64,000 nt of DNA. Source: Diplonema japonicum. Lineage: Eukaryota > Euglenozoa > Diplonemea > Diplonemida > Diplonemidae. Both the position numbers and the translations under genes were made by a program. The notes below the pieces were generated by a model. That model was given only the letters and a program-made list of their open reading frames with translations, was not told the origin of the DNA and searched no databases. Below are positions 1 through 11,153 of the stretch, in pieces; the first letter of the stretch is position 1, and every line of letters starts with the position of its first letter. The stretch is taken from NCBI GenBank assembly GCA_964019335.1, contig OZ025709.1, positions 310,001-374,000 of the forward strand. The letters are read 5' to 3'.

Positions 1-489
1 TTGGAGCGTTGAAACGATGGCGGTGCACGTTTCAACAGCTTCTCGCCCGCATTTTAAAATCACCCCGTTCCCGGACTTGACCGCCAACGATGCAATCTGC
101 ACTGCGGCATCCGGACGGGCTTCAAAAATTATCCCGAGCACACCTAAGGGAACAGTCTTTCTTTTCAGAACCAATCCTTCAGAAAGCTCTCTGTGGATCT
201 GAACGTGGCCCAGCGGGTCTGCCAGCCGTTTCAGGTCCCTCACACCAGCTACCGATCCTTCAAACTTCCCCCCGTTGAATCCCAACCGGCCCCTCATGGC
301 GTTGGAGACTTCTGAGTCACCTGCTGCCTTGTCCATGTCATGTTTGTTGGCCTCTTCTATCACCGCCCTGTCGCTTTCCAACCCCCTTGCCACCGCTTCA
401 AGAGCATCGTTTCTGGCCTCCAAGCTGCTCACCGCAGTTTGTTTTGCTGACTTGCGGACGAGCTGTGCAAGAGAGCGAACATTTTTCAT
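1..489 (-). CDS. Gamma-glutamyl phosphate reductase (ProA-type), N-terminal part
   Basis: An open frame starts at the ATG at 487-489 and runs off the left edge, giving the first 163 residues. The protein reads MKNVRSLAQLVRKSAKQT and later LGVLGIIFEARPDAAVQIAS followed by KSGNGVILKCGREA. This is the conserved NADPH-binding segment of glutamate-5-semialdehyde dehydrogenase. The enzyme reduces gamma-glutamyl phosphate in proline synthesis. Full-length ProA is about 420 residues, so roughly 60 percent lies outside the window. In many eukaryotes this domain is the C-terminal half of a bifunctional P5C synthase. Here it starts at its own methionine after a homopolymer spacer, which suggests a stand-alone enzyme, although an upstream exon cannot be excluded. 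Confidence 0.85.
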   Translation of the reverse strand, partial: MKNVRSLAQLVRKSAKQTAVSSLEARNDALEAVARGLESDRAVIEEANKHDMDKAAGDSEVSNAMRGRLGFNGGKFEGSVAGVRDLKRLADPLGHVQIHRELSEGLVLKRKTVPLGVLGIIFEARPDAAVQIASLAVKSGNGVILKCGREAVETCTAIVSTLQ

Positions 490-560
490 TTTCTATTTTT
501 TTTTTGTTCCCCCGTTTCTGGGAGAAGAGTTTTCGGGACGGAAAAAAAAAAAAAATAGAG

Positions 561-596
<36 letters not shown>

Positions 597-717
597 AAAA
601 AAAACTCGTTCAAAGTATATTTACACTTTTTTTCTTTCTTTCTTCTTTTCGTTCTTTTCTTCCCCTCTCCTCCATGTTTTCCAACATTTTCCCACTTTTC
701 CACTTTCCCAAAATCAT

Positions 718-1470
718 TCAGAGCATGAAGGCCAAGTCTGTGTTCGTTTGCCCGTCTCCGAAGTAGTAGTACCCATAAATCGGCGTCGATGGTTTGTGGT
801 ACCAAACCGCACCAGGGTACAACAGAGAAGAACCGAAAATGGTGCCCAACGCGGGATCGAGCTTGAGGGACCAGATGCCCTGCGGGGTGTCTTGTGCGAT
901 GCTTTCATTGATGTCGATAGAAGGAACGGAAGACTCCGACTTGAGAAGCGACGGTTCATAGACGGTATCTTTAAAAGGTCGGTGGAGGTAGGAACTGAGC
1001 CTACCAGCTGCGGAAGGGGGTAAACCTGTGAAGGCAAGGTTCTGTTCTATACTACCGACTTCATTCTTTGAGAAGGCACCCCGTGGGGCTACTGCAACGT
1101 TCCTGTCACAGTCTCGTATGAACACACCAAGCCTCTGTACCTCTCGGACAGCGACACCACCGATAGTGTATCCATAGGCAGGGTCCCCTACAAAGTTTCC
1201 TCGGATCTTCCTGCACACCTCCGAAACGCTCTCATCCACAACCGGTACAAGGTACCACCTGTTGCCGCCATCTGTGCTGTAGAGCCCTGTGCCACCGTCG
1301 CTTCCTTGACATATCAGGTAATCCCCTTGTATACCAATCACCTTTCCCCAAAACTGAACCTCGTCCTTGTACTCATAAGACAGCAGGGGCAACGATCTCT
1401 CTAATGAGGCCACATCCGATGAGGCAAGCCTGTTGCCTTGGTGCCCTAGGAACGAGATTTCGCAGGGCAT
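718..1470 (-). CDS. RSPH9: Radial spoke head protein 9 homologue
   Basis: A single uninterrupted frame of 250 residues. The C-terminus SLLYPGAVWYHKPSTPIYGY followed by a segment ending TNTDLAFML matches the RSP9/RSPH9 signature (LLWPG..FYH...YGY...G...N.DLPFML). The upstream segment VQFWGKVIGIQGDYLICQG fits the family's repeated strand motif. RSPH9 is part of the radial spoke head of motile 9+2 axonemes. Length is close to the usual 270-280 residues, so it looks complete and intronless. On the sense strand the start is preceded by a T-tract, a C-tract, an AG and then a purine-rich leader. Recognition rests on motif memory, not a search. Confidence 0.86.
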   Translation of the reverse strand: MPCEISFLGHQGNRLASSDVASLERSLPLLSYEYKDEVQFWGKVIGIQGDYLICQGSDGGTGLYSTDGGNRWYLVPVVDESVSEVCRKIRGNFVGDPAYGYTIGGVAVREVQRLGVFIRDCDRNVAVAPRGAFSKNEVGSIEQNLAFTGLPPSAAGRLSSYLHRPFKDTVYEPSLLKSESSVPSIDINESIAQDTPQGIWSLKLDPALGTIFGSSLLYPGAVWYHKPSTPIYGYYYFGDGQTNTDLAFML

Positions 1471-1933
1471 TTCCTTTTTTTCTTTTCTTTTTCAACCCCA
1501 CCCCAGATTCCCTGGATTTGTAGAATAATTAAGAAACTGGGCGGTGAATGGTGGTGGGGGGGGGGGGGGGGGGGTTGAAAGAGATGCAAATAAAAAAAAA
1601 AGATAAAAAGAAAAAAAAAAAAAAAAAAAAAAAGGGTGTAAATGGAAAGAGACACCCGCTATTGGTGTCACTGGAGGAAAAAAAAAAGTGGGGGGGGGAT
1701 AAAAAACAGAGAGAGTTGTTAATTAAATATTGTACAGCGATGGTTATGATTTTATTTTTTATAGTTTTCTTTTTTTTTTGAGAGGAAATAAAGAGGGGGA
1801 AGAAAGGGGGGGGAAAAAAAAAGCAAAAGAAAAAAAAAGGGGGGAGGGGAAACTAGTCGTGAGGCCTCGACTGAGATTGTGAAATCAATGATTATATATC
1901 TACACGAATATCTCGGGGGAAAAAAAAAAATCT
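1471..1933. other. Intergenic homopolymer spacer
   Basis: It holds a G18 run near 1556-1573, A24 and A10 runs, and several short G/A tracts. Read on the minus strand this is T-tract, C-tract, AG and A/G leader ahead of the RSPH9 start, consistent with a trans-splice acceptor region. No gene is visible; the ORFs here are pure low complexity. Confidence 0.6.
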
Positions 1934-4556
1934 TCAAACCACGGACTTGCGGTGAGTGGGTGTCCTCGAAGGGGACTGAACCCAGGTCTGCGGCTTGACA
2001 GCGTGCCTACTCATGTTGGTCCAGGGGACGGAGGCACCTCCTGAGGATTTGTTTACTTGCGTCTCACAGGTTGCAGAAACATCTTCACAACCTTCCACGG
2101 TGAAGCCATGGTTGCTGGCGTAGCTGAAGGACTCGATGGTGGCAGAGGTGGGGGTCAGAATACGGGTGTTGCAAGGTTGCGAAGTCATGTAAGCCAGCAC
2201 AAGGTCGGCTCTGTTCGAGGAATACTCACATTCTTCACCCGGATGGCCCCTCAGGATGACAAAATACTTCTCACCTCCCATCAGCTGGAAGTACCCGTCA
2301 AAATCACATTCCACACCAACCTCGAACGCCTCCACACTGTGAGCATACATGAACACCCCATTGTTGCTCAAGGCCACAGGCACTGTCTTTGAACCGTCCT
2401 CGTCCATTTTCACCACCTCCACCCTTAAGGCGCTGTAATTTAGCCTGGGATCGCCTTCGGGCAGACCTCTCTTGTGAGGCTGTACTACCCATGCCAACGC
2501 ATCCATGTCCCTGTCAGGGGACAGTTCGATTATGTGTCTTGGCATGTTTTGTGTCAAACCGGTCTGTGTTTGTGTTAAGAAAAAAAATGGGGGGGGGATA
2601 CCTTGACCCTCACGTCCCACCAATCAAGGTTCACGAAGCATGCCCCGCAATGCCCAAACATTCTTTGGGCATCCTGTTTTTTTTATTTCTTTTTGTTACT
2701 TTGTCTTCTTACCTTGATCTCCATCCACCATGTTCCATCGTTTTGTGCCGTGCCCTCGCCGTCTTTCCCTGTGGCGTCCAAAAGCGTTTTGGTGGCTTCA
2801 TCGGTTCCAGTCCTTTTCATTTTTTTTCATATCCCCTCCCTCTTTATCCATACCAAACTGGGTCGTCGTCTCTGAAGGACCCTGTCCATTCCTTCCCGGT
2901 TCCCCAAGGGTTCCTCACCTTGGCGATTTGGTATACTTCACCAGGGGACTTCTCCCAAGCATAGACCTGGAGGATCGTGTAGGCGTGACCGGATACGAGG
3001 CCTTGCTCTGCGTAGGCCTTGGCCTTGGCTTCGTCTTCTCCGTTTGTAGCACCGTTTAGAGTGGTGTCGACTCCCGGAGATGTGATGAAGATGCAGTGTT
3101 TCTGTTCATCGTGGTACTGGAGGAGGTTAAAGACACTGGCAGTGTCCGCGGAGAGGTCAATAGCACGGGAGGGGTACCCCGTCAGGTCGGACAACCCAAC
3201 TGCCGGATCGCCGCTGGAAATATTGTCATAGTTCCCATGGATTTTTGCGTAGGCCTTCTCGATCAGAGAGACCCAAAGTTCATTCGGCTGTTCTTTGTTG
3301 TGGGCGAAACACGGCCCTGTCGGCTGTGGGACAGCATGGCAAGGAAGGTAGCCGTCGACCACATACCAGTTAACCCATCCGTTCTTGGCAAGCCTGATGT
3401 GGTATACATTCGCTTCGGAATATTTCACGACTTCCGCGTTTTCCTTGAACAAAGGGATGATGAGGTCTGCTGGGAACTCCGCACATGCCGCCAGGGCAGC
3501 CATGAACCAACAGTCGCCAAGCACACCTTGATCGATGTCTCCTGGTGAAATAGCGGACGAGTCGGTTCCCTTCACGAACAATGCGGGTTCAAGCCCAGGC
3601 GGGAGGTAGTTCGACGGTTTTACCCAACATTTCGGGCGGCCTTGAACATTGACAGAAGAGTCTGTCGGGGGGAACGACATGTCAACGAATTGTGTGTCGT
3701 TGTCTCTGCTGGGGTGGTCGAGCACTGAATCGGCCAGGGCGTGGTTGATCTTATAGTCGTAGTCAAGAGCATAAGCGGGTGGGATCGAACTCACGTTGAT
3801 GTTCTTTTCTTCAGCGATGGCTCTCATCAGTTGATAGTCGTCTTCGAGTTTCGTGGCAACCTTTGCAGCAACCTTCTTCATGTACTCTTCATCCGTGACT
3901 GCACCTGTGCAGTATGACAGCGAGTATGCTCCCGTCCATGTGTGGTCATCGATGCCTTCTGCGACGGGTACCGTTTCACCGGGGAACAATGTAGCGGAAT
4001 AAAATTCTGTTTCCTCGCTGTACGTCGGCGGTGTCACCCCGAGAGCCTCGGCGGCTTCAACTGAAGGGCGCATGACGCATTCTGGGAGCTTGATGTTCAT
4101 CGTGATCTGGAGGTTGTCGGTGTTGTTGAAAAACGCTAGCTTGCTGTTATCCTTCTTCCACATGAGAAAGCAAACTTTTTTCCCGTCTGTGATGTCTTTT
4201 TCCTTGCATGAATCTTCCGCGTTTTCCGGATCCCATCCGGCGGCACGTTTTTGCGGTCTGTGCTCGTACTCTTCCGAAACAGGGCGTTCTTTCTCCTTTA
4301 TCTTTATCTCTCTCGAGACGCTCGTCTTTCTCTTCTCTTTCCCCGCCGGTTTTTTTGACGGCGGTGGTGATGACTGCTTTTCCCCATTATCGACAGGTTT
4401 CTTCTCCTCCTTGATCTTTACGTCCACATCTTTCGTCTCAACCGGTTCAGGTTCTTCCTTCTTTGTTTCCTCTTCCTCCTGTCTCAACTCTGTTTTTCTG
4501 GGCTGCTCCTTTCTTGTTGGGGGTGGGGCGGTGTCTTGGCTGCAACAATTTCCCAT
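1934..4556 (-). CDS. Calpain-like cysteine protease with DUF1935-like N-domain, four exons
   Basis: Spliced from exons 4556-2854, 2812-2713, 2673-2602 and 2563-1934 (2505 nt, 834 residues). The introns are 41, 39 and 38 nt (GTATGG, GTAAGA and GTATCC at the 5' ends; AG at the 3' ends). The N-terminus MGNCC fits N-myristoylation plus palmitoylation. A charged linker covers about 10-125. Residues 126-220 (AFFNNT...FPGETVPVAEG) resemble DUF1935 of kinetoplastid calpain-like proteins. The catalytic domain has Cys349 (GVLGDCWFMAAL), His524 (GHAYTIL) and Asn549 (VRNPWG), so the triad is intact, unlike many kinetoplastid relatives. After splicing the domain continues through NDGTWWMEIK and DAQRMFG, which confirms the introns. 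Residues after about 600 may form a C2-like domain III. The last 45 residues look unconserved and could hide another intron. Confidence 0.85.
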
Positions 4557-4613
4557 TTTTTAGTTTTTGTATGTGTAGAGGAAATCTGGTGTAGTGGTAA
4601 TTATAAAAAAAGA

Positions 4614-4685
4614 ACCCCGTGCGGGACTTGAACCCGCAACCTTTGGATTCGAAGTCCAACGCGCTATCCATTGCGCCAACGGGGC
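4614..4685 (-). tRNA. tRNA-Arg (anticodon TCG)
   Basis: Cloverleaf on the minus strand. The acceptor is GCCCCGT/ACGGGGT with a G:U first pair. The anticodon loop is CTTCGAA with anticodon TCG, and the T arm is GCGGG-TTCAAGT-CCCGC. A T7 Pol III terminator follows on the sense strand at 4605-4611. It lies 57 bp upstream of the calpain start, in the same orientation as the protein genes. Confidence 0.95.
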
Positions 4686-4799
4686 TGCTGATTTATTTTG
4701 GGGTGATTTTAATGAACGTGGGAGAAGATGCCACACTAGAGCAGAAGCAAGCCACAACTCAAGCCACATTTCTCCAAACTTAGGGTCAAGTTAGAAGTT

Positions 4800-4803
<4 letters not shown>

Positions 4804-4841
<38 letters not shown>
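4804..4841. repeat. Poly(A) homopolymer, about 38 bp
   Basis: A near-uninterrupted A run in the spacer between tRNA-Arg and the coiled-coil gene. On the sense (minus) strand it is a T-tract, just after the coiled-coil gene's stop. It is typical of the spacer tracts in this window. Confidence 0.9.
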
Positions 4842-4845
<4 letters not shown>

Positions 4846-4868
4846 ATATAGGATAGGCGAGGTGTGGG

Positions 4869-5477
4869 TTACTTTTTGTAATTATAATTCCGTATAACCG
4901 TTTTCCCTTTCGTCGACAGGACTCTCGGCTCGCTCGTGCTGCGGGTAGTTGTTTTCTTAGGCGCGCTGGTGCTCCGCGCCCTCCCCGTTGGAGGCATCTT
5001 TCGTTTTTGAAGTTCTTTCTTGATATCGAAGATAAGGTGCGGGTTCATCTCGGCAACAGGCTCCACCGCTACGGGGCGGGAAAGCACGGATGAAGCCGTG
5101 AACAGGACAGGGGGTGGTTTTGTCACCGTCTCTGTCGGCCTGTGCTGTTTGTTTGAAATGTCAAGCAGCACGTCTCGTTCCTTCAGCGCGCCTGTATGCG
5201 CCTCGTATACTCGCAAAACCTCTTTCTTCAGCGCCGAGACCATTTTTTCACTTTCCTTATACTTGCTGCTGTACACCTTTGCCCTCGCCTTGTACTTTGA
5301 CACCAGCTTGATCGCTTCCATATTGCTGCTTTTTCGGAGCTCCTCATTGTCTTTCTCCAGCTCGTGGATACGCGCATCTCGCTCAGCAAGTATTTCCAAG
5401 TTGTGTTTATACCCTTCCGTGAGCTTCTTTATGTGAAGGGTGAGCTTCTTAATGACAGCAGCGTCACTGGGCTCCAT
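4869..5477 (-). CDS. Coiled-coil protein with basic Ser/Thr-rich tail
   Basis: 202 residues starting MEPSDAAVIKKL at 5477. An in-frame upstream extension is homopolymer-derived and was discarded. Residues about 5-115 show heptad-like spacing rich in Lys, Glu, Leu and Ala (HIKKLTEGYKHNLEILAERD, IHELEKDNEEL), predicting a long coiled coil. The last 50 residues are basic, with repeated RSTS motifs (RARSTSAPKK, TTRSTSEPR) that look like kinase or microtubule-binding tail sequence. No family recognised. A structural or cytoskeletal role is only a guess. The spacer to the upstream PPR-like gene is short. Confidence 0.7.
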   Translation of the reverse strand: MEPSDAAVIKKLTLHIKKLTEGYKHNLEILAERDARIHELEKDNEELRKSSNMEAIKLVSKYKARAKVYSSKYKESEKMVSALKKEVLRVYEAHTGALKERDVLLDISNKQHRPTETVTKPPPVLFTASSVLSRPVAVEPVAEMNPHLIFDIKKELQKRKMPPTGRARSTSAPKKTTTRSTSEPRVLSTKGKTVIRNYNYKK

Positions 5478-5586
5478 TTCCACCCCCTCCTTTTTCTTTT
5501 TTTTTTGTTGTCGATTTTGAAAAAAAAAAGTCGGGGCGGGTCTCCCTTTTTGTTCTTCGTAAAAAAAAAATTTTTTTTTTCTCCCT

Positions 5587-6735
5587 TTAACTTGTTCTTT
5601 CCCTCCGCTTCCCTTTTTTTTTTCCCCTCTTCCCCCACTCGTTCCGTTTTGCTGTTTTCCACATTTTTTCCACCTGCCGTGCTTTCTCGTCCATCCCACC
5701 TGATTTGAGCGTTCTCGCTGTTGTCTCCATGAACTCCTTGCAGGTGAAGGCAAGATACCCTTCGGCAAGTGCAATATTAAACACCCATGAGGCACGACCG
5801 GGGTGGCGAGAGAAAGATGCGATCCGCGCGTAAGTCAGGAAGACAGACGGCGTCAACCGGAGGGAAGGGAAGAGGAGCTGCGCGGTCGAGGCACAGTGTG
5901 GAGAGGTCGGGGCGTGCTTCAACAAGAGCTGGAGGCAAACCCACGGGGGCGGCGCATACTCCAAAGATGGGTTCCCATTGTACACCCTGCGCACTGTTGA
6001 AACCTGTTCCCTGCCCGTTTTTGCGCTGAAAAACCGCACGAGTTCGGTTCCAACATATGGGGTTAATTCCGTATATGGAGGCGGGTGCTTGTGGATCAAC
6101 GTGATCGCAAGCTGCAATGAGATGGGAATCTTCATTTCCCGTAGTTTTTCCACGGTTTTTTGCAGGTTTTGGCTTTTTGCCGCAAGGTATTCCCCTGTGA
6201 TTTCCGACAGCCCCCTGCATCCAGAACTCGTCATTTTTTGAAAAACCTTGTCCGCGGTATCCATGTCGCTGTGGGCCAACAAGGCCTTTAAAACGGCTTC
6301 ATAGACACGGGTTGTGGGCCCGCATTGGGTTTCCCGCAGGATTTTTGCGATTTCTTCCCTTACGGGGCCGTTGGGTTTCCTCCCCTTCCTGCTGAGGTCC
6401 ATGATTTTTTCCACCAGGGCCGGTGGGGTGTCCCAGTGCTTTTCTATCATTTTGTTCCAAATGGCTGTTGCGGTCGGGCTCGAACCGTGGCCTGTTTTTA
6501 TCGCGATCACGAGACCGCAAAGGAAGGTTTTCTGGTGTTTTATATAGCTTTCATCTTTTTGGATTATCGCCCAGTCATGTTGAAAGCCTTTGAACACCTG
6601 CGACGACGCCCTGGGATCGCCTCTCAGCTGGGTTAAATACCTGTTTTTGAGGTACCAGCAAGTGTCACTATCAGGCCATATTGCGCCCTTCTTTTCAAAC
6701 TTCAGGGAGAGGGGTCGAAAATTCCGCAGGTGCAT
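5587..6735 (-). CDS. PPR/TPR-like helical-repeat protein, probably organellar
   Basis: 382 residues from the ATG at 6735. The middle contains PPR-like helical hairpins: TRVYEAVLKALLAHSDMDTA followed by DKVFQKMTSSG, then QKTVEKLREMKIPISLQLAI and later FLTYARIASFSRHPGRASWV. Such repeats bind RNA, usually in mitochondria or plastids. The N-terminus (MHLRNFRPLSLKFEKKG) is basic and poor in acidic residues, compatible with a targeting presequence. The C-terminus is a Lys/Arg tail (KRGKKKGKRRERTS), part of which may come from the adjacent homopolymer. No exact orthologue is recognised and the repeat number is low. A mitochondrial RNA-processing or ribosome-associated protein is the best guess. Confidence 0.65.
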   Translation of the reverse strand: MHLRNFRPLSLKFEKKGAIWPDSDTCWYLKNRYLTQLRGDPRASSQVFKGFQHDWAIIQKDESYIKHQKTFLCGLVIAIKTGHGSSPTATAIWNKMIEKHWDTPPALVEKIMDLSRKGRKPNGPVREEIAKILRETQCGPTTRVYEAVLKALLAHSDMDTADKVFQKMTSSGCRGLSEITGEYLAAKSQNLQKTVEKLREMKIPISLQLAITLIHKHPPPYTELTPYVGTELVRFFSAKTGREQVSTVRRVYNGNPSLEYAPPPWVCLQLLLKHAPTSPHCASTAQLLFPSLRLTPSVFLTYARIASFSRHPGRASWVFNIALAEGYLAFTCKEFMETTARTLKSGGMDEKARQVEKMWKTAKRNEWGKRGKKKGKRRERTS

Positions 6736-6796
6736 TTTCCCCCTCCCTTTTTTTTTTCCCTCTCTGATGTTTAGAACAAGAAAAAAAATGACTATT

Positions 6797-6965
6797 TATT
6801 AAATAAAAATCAGATTACCGATTTTACGAGGAATTTTTTTTTTTTTTTTTTTCACGAGTAGTTGAATTTCACGAGCGAAGCGAGTGAAATTCAAAAAAAA
6901 AAAAACGAGTGAAAAAAAAAAAAAAAAAAATTCCGAGTAAAAATTTGGCTGATTTTTATTTAATA
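6797..6965. repeat. Foldback (nested inverted-repeat) element
   Basis: The outer arms are TATTAAATAAAAATCAG at 6797-6813 and its exact reverse complement at 6949-6965. Inside are T-run and A-run arms with related TCACGAGT and ACGAGTGA steps, and a core with arms GAATTTCAC/GTGAAATTC. The whole unit could extrude as a hairpin of about 80 bp per arm. No ORF. Downstream to about 7400 are more TTACTTTAC/GTAAAGT steps, suggesting remnants of the same kind of element. Confidence 0.75.
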
Positions 6966-7400
6966 TGATATTTTATTTAATTTTTGTAAAGTTAAATGAG
7001 GGAATTTCGGACACTTGTGAACCCTACATGTTCACTTCTGCGAAATGTTCACACTGATGTCAAAACTAAGCAGAAAAGAACGCCTGTATGCATGGCCAGT
7101 GTAATTTTCGGCATTTGCCGGCCTCAGGTGTGATGCTTGGTGGCTCGGAAACCTGGTAAAGTGTGTTTATGCCTCAGATACCTGGCTGTGTTTTGGGCAG
7201 GTTGGGTTACGTCTCATATTTTGCGAACCAGTTAATTTATATGTCGAGTGACGTATTTATGGCACTTTTTAAAGCCAAATTCGGCCTATTACTTTACATT
7301 TATGGTCCACTATATTTTTACACGCGAACGGTAAAGTGATTTCTGATTTTTATGGCTCTTTAGAAATTTCCTCATGTAACTTTACAAAATTAAGTAAAAT

Positions 7401-7438
<38 letters not shown>

Positions 7439-8504
7439 AGACATTTAAGGGTACCTGCGGTATGTGGCAGGACACCTAAAAAAAAAATATACGGGGGGGG
7501 GGAAAGGAAAAGAAAAAAGGGAGGTGGGTGGGAGGGAGAAGGAAAGTTAGGAAAGTAGAAAAAAAAAAAAAGGCGAGAGAAAGAATGAATGGAAAAAAAA
7601 GGGGGGGGAAGAACAATATAAAAAAGAAAGAAAGATGAGAGGAAACCATTTTTTTTTTTGTGTTTTTTTTTTTGTTTGGAAGAGAGGAAGATAAAAAAAA
7701 AAAATAAAGTGGGGAGAAGGGAAGAAAATGGAAAAAGGAAAAAAAGAGGGGTATTTTTTTTTTCTTTTCTTCTTCTTCTTTCTTGCCATGGGGCAGTATT
7801 GTAGGCAATGAGGCACACAAAGAGAACTAGGCGCACTTGGTGCACCTCTAATGGCAGAATTTCCTTCCCCTCTCCCCTCTTTTTTTTTTCTTTTCTTCTA
7901 AGGAGCCACAGGTGTGGGTAACAAAGATGAGTGAGACAAAGGGGGAAAGATAGAAATAAAAAAAAAGAGGGAGGGAGGAATAAAAAAAAAATAATTAAAA
8001 GAAAATAATAGGTATGAAAACAACCCACTCCGGGAGGAGTACCCTTTCTGGCGAAACAAAAAAAAAAGATCACATTTAAAAAAAGGGGGGGGGTGTTTTT
8101 CGGTTTTCGCAAGGATTGGAGGGGGGGGTGCCCCTCTCTTTGTATTCTTTTTTTTCTTTCTTCTTTCTAAAATACTTCTCTCCCCTCTCTTGTTTTTTTT
8201 TTTTTTTTTTCTTTCTTTTTTTTTTATCATGACGTCTCCGCGGTACATTTAATTAAAAAAAAGGAAACGAAAAAAAAAGGGGGGTAAGTTGGTGTAAGCA
8301 AGGGGATGAAAAAAAAAGGGAAGTGAAAGGAAAGTGGTACCTCCCCCGACTCTTCCCTTTCCCCCTTCTTAAAAAAAAATATCCAATGACACCAACTCTC
8401 TTATGAAATGGGGGGGGGGGGGGGGCGAATAAAGAGGGTAAAAAAAAAAAAAAAAAAAAAACACAGCCAAACATTATTGAATAACTACCTCTTTTTTTCT
8501 TCCC

Positions 8505-8536
<32 letters not shown>

Positions 8537-9354
8537 GCGTTCTTTTTTTCTTCTTTTTTTTTTTTTTTTCCCCTTTTAAACTATACTCACAGCATCACAC
8601 GGAATACTGCTATCCCGTGTTGTAAAGAAAGTTTTTTTTTTTTTTTTTTTTTTTTTTTCTTGTGTGTGCAAGCCATAAAGCCAAAAGTGTTTTCTGGCAT
8701 AAGTTGAAAACATCAAGGGGGGAAAAAAAAAAAAAGAAGAAAGAACAAGAGGGCATGCATGGTGTTTTGTGAGGGCCACAGGGAAAAGAAAAAGGAAGAT
8801 ATAAAAGAAAAAAGAAAAAATGGGGGAGTTAAATTTTTCTTTTTTTCTTCTTCCGGGCTCTACTTATTATTATTCTTTTTTTTTTTTTTTTTTTACCATG
8901 TTGGTTTTCCCTTCTTTTCCATCCTTTCCGTCTTCCCCTCTCCCTTCTCTTCCTCTTCTTTCCTCTAAGACATGAGCAGGAAAGGAAAGAAACAGAAGTA
9001 GAAAAAAAAATAAGAAACAAAAAGGGATAAATAACGGTAGGCATGGAAAAGAACTGCGGTTGGTGCAGGCAAGTGAGTGTGAAGATTGTGTTTTTGACCT
9101 TCCTTTTTTTTTTTTTTTTTTTTTAAATCACTGGCATATTCACCCGGCCAATGATGGGGAAGAGGGAACAATTAGTAAACTTCCCTTCTACTTTGCAAAC
9201 TGGTTTGGAATGTAGTTTTATTTGATTTTTCTTTTTGATTTTTGCTTTTTTTTTTTTTTTTATATATTAAAAAACTGATTCCTAGAAAGAAGAGAAAGCA
9301 TTAGGGTGGGCCATGCTCCTGGTTTTCTTTTCTTTTCTTTTTTCCACTTTCTTA

Positions 9355-9385
<31 letters not shown>

Positions 9386-11120
9386 GCTAATAGAAGTCAA
9401 AAAAAAACCCCTTTTAACCCCCCTTTAACATAAGTGTGGGGAGGGACCAAGGGGTGGGGCAGTGGGGAATAAAGAAACAAAAAAAAAAAAAAAAAAAAAA
9501 AAAAAGAAAAAAAAGGATAAAGAATAGAAAAAGAAAGTGTTTTCTTCTTCTTTTCTCAAAAAGAAAAAAAAAAAAAAATGATTCCATTTTTTTTTTTTTT
9601 CCTTTTTTTTTTCTCTTTTCTTTTTTTTTTTCTTCTTCCTTTCCTCCTCTTTTCATTGTTTATTCCCTCCTGTGCCCCTCTTTTTTCCTTTTTTTTAAAA
9701 AATGGAGCTAAGTACACCAGCAAGGGTGAGAATTCTCAACAATTTTTTTTTTTTTTTGAGTGGGAGAAGGGGACTTCAAGCCATCAGGCACCCATGGGAG
9801 TTCCCCCCCCTCCCAGTTTTTCTTTCCCCTTTTTCTTTCGTTTATAATTTTTCTTCTTTGAATTAAATCCTAAAATCTTTATAAGTTTTTTTTTCTTCTT
9901 TTTTTCCTTCCTTTTTGTTTTTGTTCTCTTCTTTTTCTCCTTTTTCGTTATTTCTAAAAAAAATATTTAAAAAAAAAAAAGGGACACATTTAAAAGGGAG
10001 GGGAAGGGAGCATTTCTTTTGAGGGCTGGGAGGGGGAATAGGGAGTAACATTAAAAAAAATAAATAATAAAAACAAAAACAAAAAATAAAAATAACTAAC
10101 TGAACATCTGTTGGGTTTTTTTCTATCCCCCTTTTTTTTCCTGATTTTGATATTTTTCTTCTTAAAAAAAGCTTTTATTTCCAAAAAAACCCCCCTTTGG
10201 CAATCAGAGGTCAGAGAGAACAAGTAACTGACCATATTAACCATTTTCCTTGCTCCAGAAACCAGGAGGAGAGAAAAAAAAAATTTTTTTTTTACCTCTG
10301 GGAGGGAGAAATAATCAAGACATAGCTTTTTATTTATTTATTTTCTTTTTTTACTTTCTTTATCTCAAATATTTGAGCACTTTAAAAAAAAAAAAAGAAA
10401 AAAAAAAAAACGAAAAAACACATCACAAACAAAGGACCACATACATTAAAAAAGAATTTCTTTTTTTTCTCTCACTCTCTTTTTCTTCCAGTGATTTCAA
10501 AATCAAAAAGGAGAAGGGGGGGCGGGGGCGTGGGGCGTAAAATAAGGTGCACCAAGTCAACAACGGTCTCGTAAAGGCGCCATTAATTTATGGCTCAATA
10601 AACTTGGAGTGAGTTTTTGTTCAGTGTCCCTATTTCTTGCGGTAGGTAGGAAAGAAGAAAAAAAAAGAAAAAGAAAAAAAGAATGGTATCCTTTGCAGTT
10701 TTTCTTTTTTTTTCCCCCCCTTTCATTGGTACTTACAATAAATATTTCATCATTAAAAAGAAAAGAAAAGAAAAAAAAAGGGGGGAGGGGGAATTCGACT
10801 TTTTGCACTTCTGAAAATTTCTGTTTGGCTAACAAGCAACAGAACGCTTCCCCTCTACCCCCCTTTTTTTATTCTTACGTTTTCCCTTATAAATTATAGC
10901 TCAAATTTTGCACTATCCACAGGTTTTTTTTCTTTTTTCTTTTTTTTTTTTTTTTTTTTTTTTTGACAGCCAGTATTGTTAATACAAAATTTGGGGGGGG
11001 GGGGGAGTTACTATTGGAAAAAAGAGAAGAAGAAAAGTAAAAATATAAGTATGCATAATGTAAACCTTTTAATCTTTTTTTTTTTATCTCGGAATGAGGG
11101 GGGTGTTTCTGTGAGAAAGG

Positions 11121-11153
<33 letters not shown>

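Noticed and set aside
398-805. Minus-strand 135-codon ORF across 398-805
   Set aside because: Runs through the A-rich homopolymer between ProA and RSPH9 in a frame unrelated to either gene.
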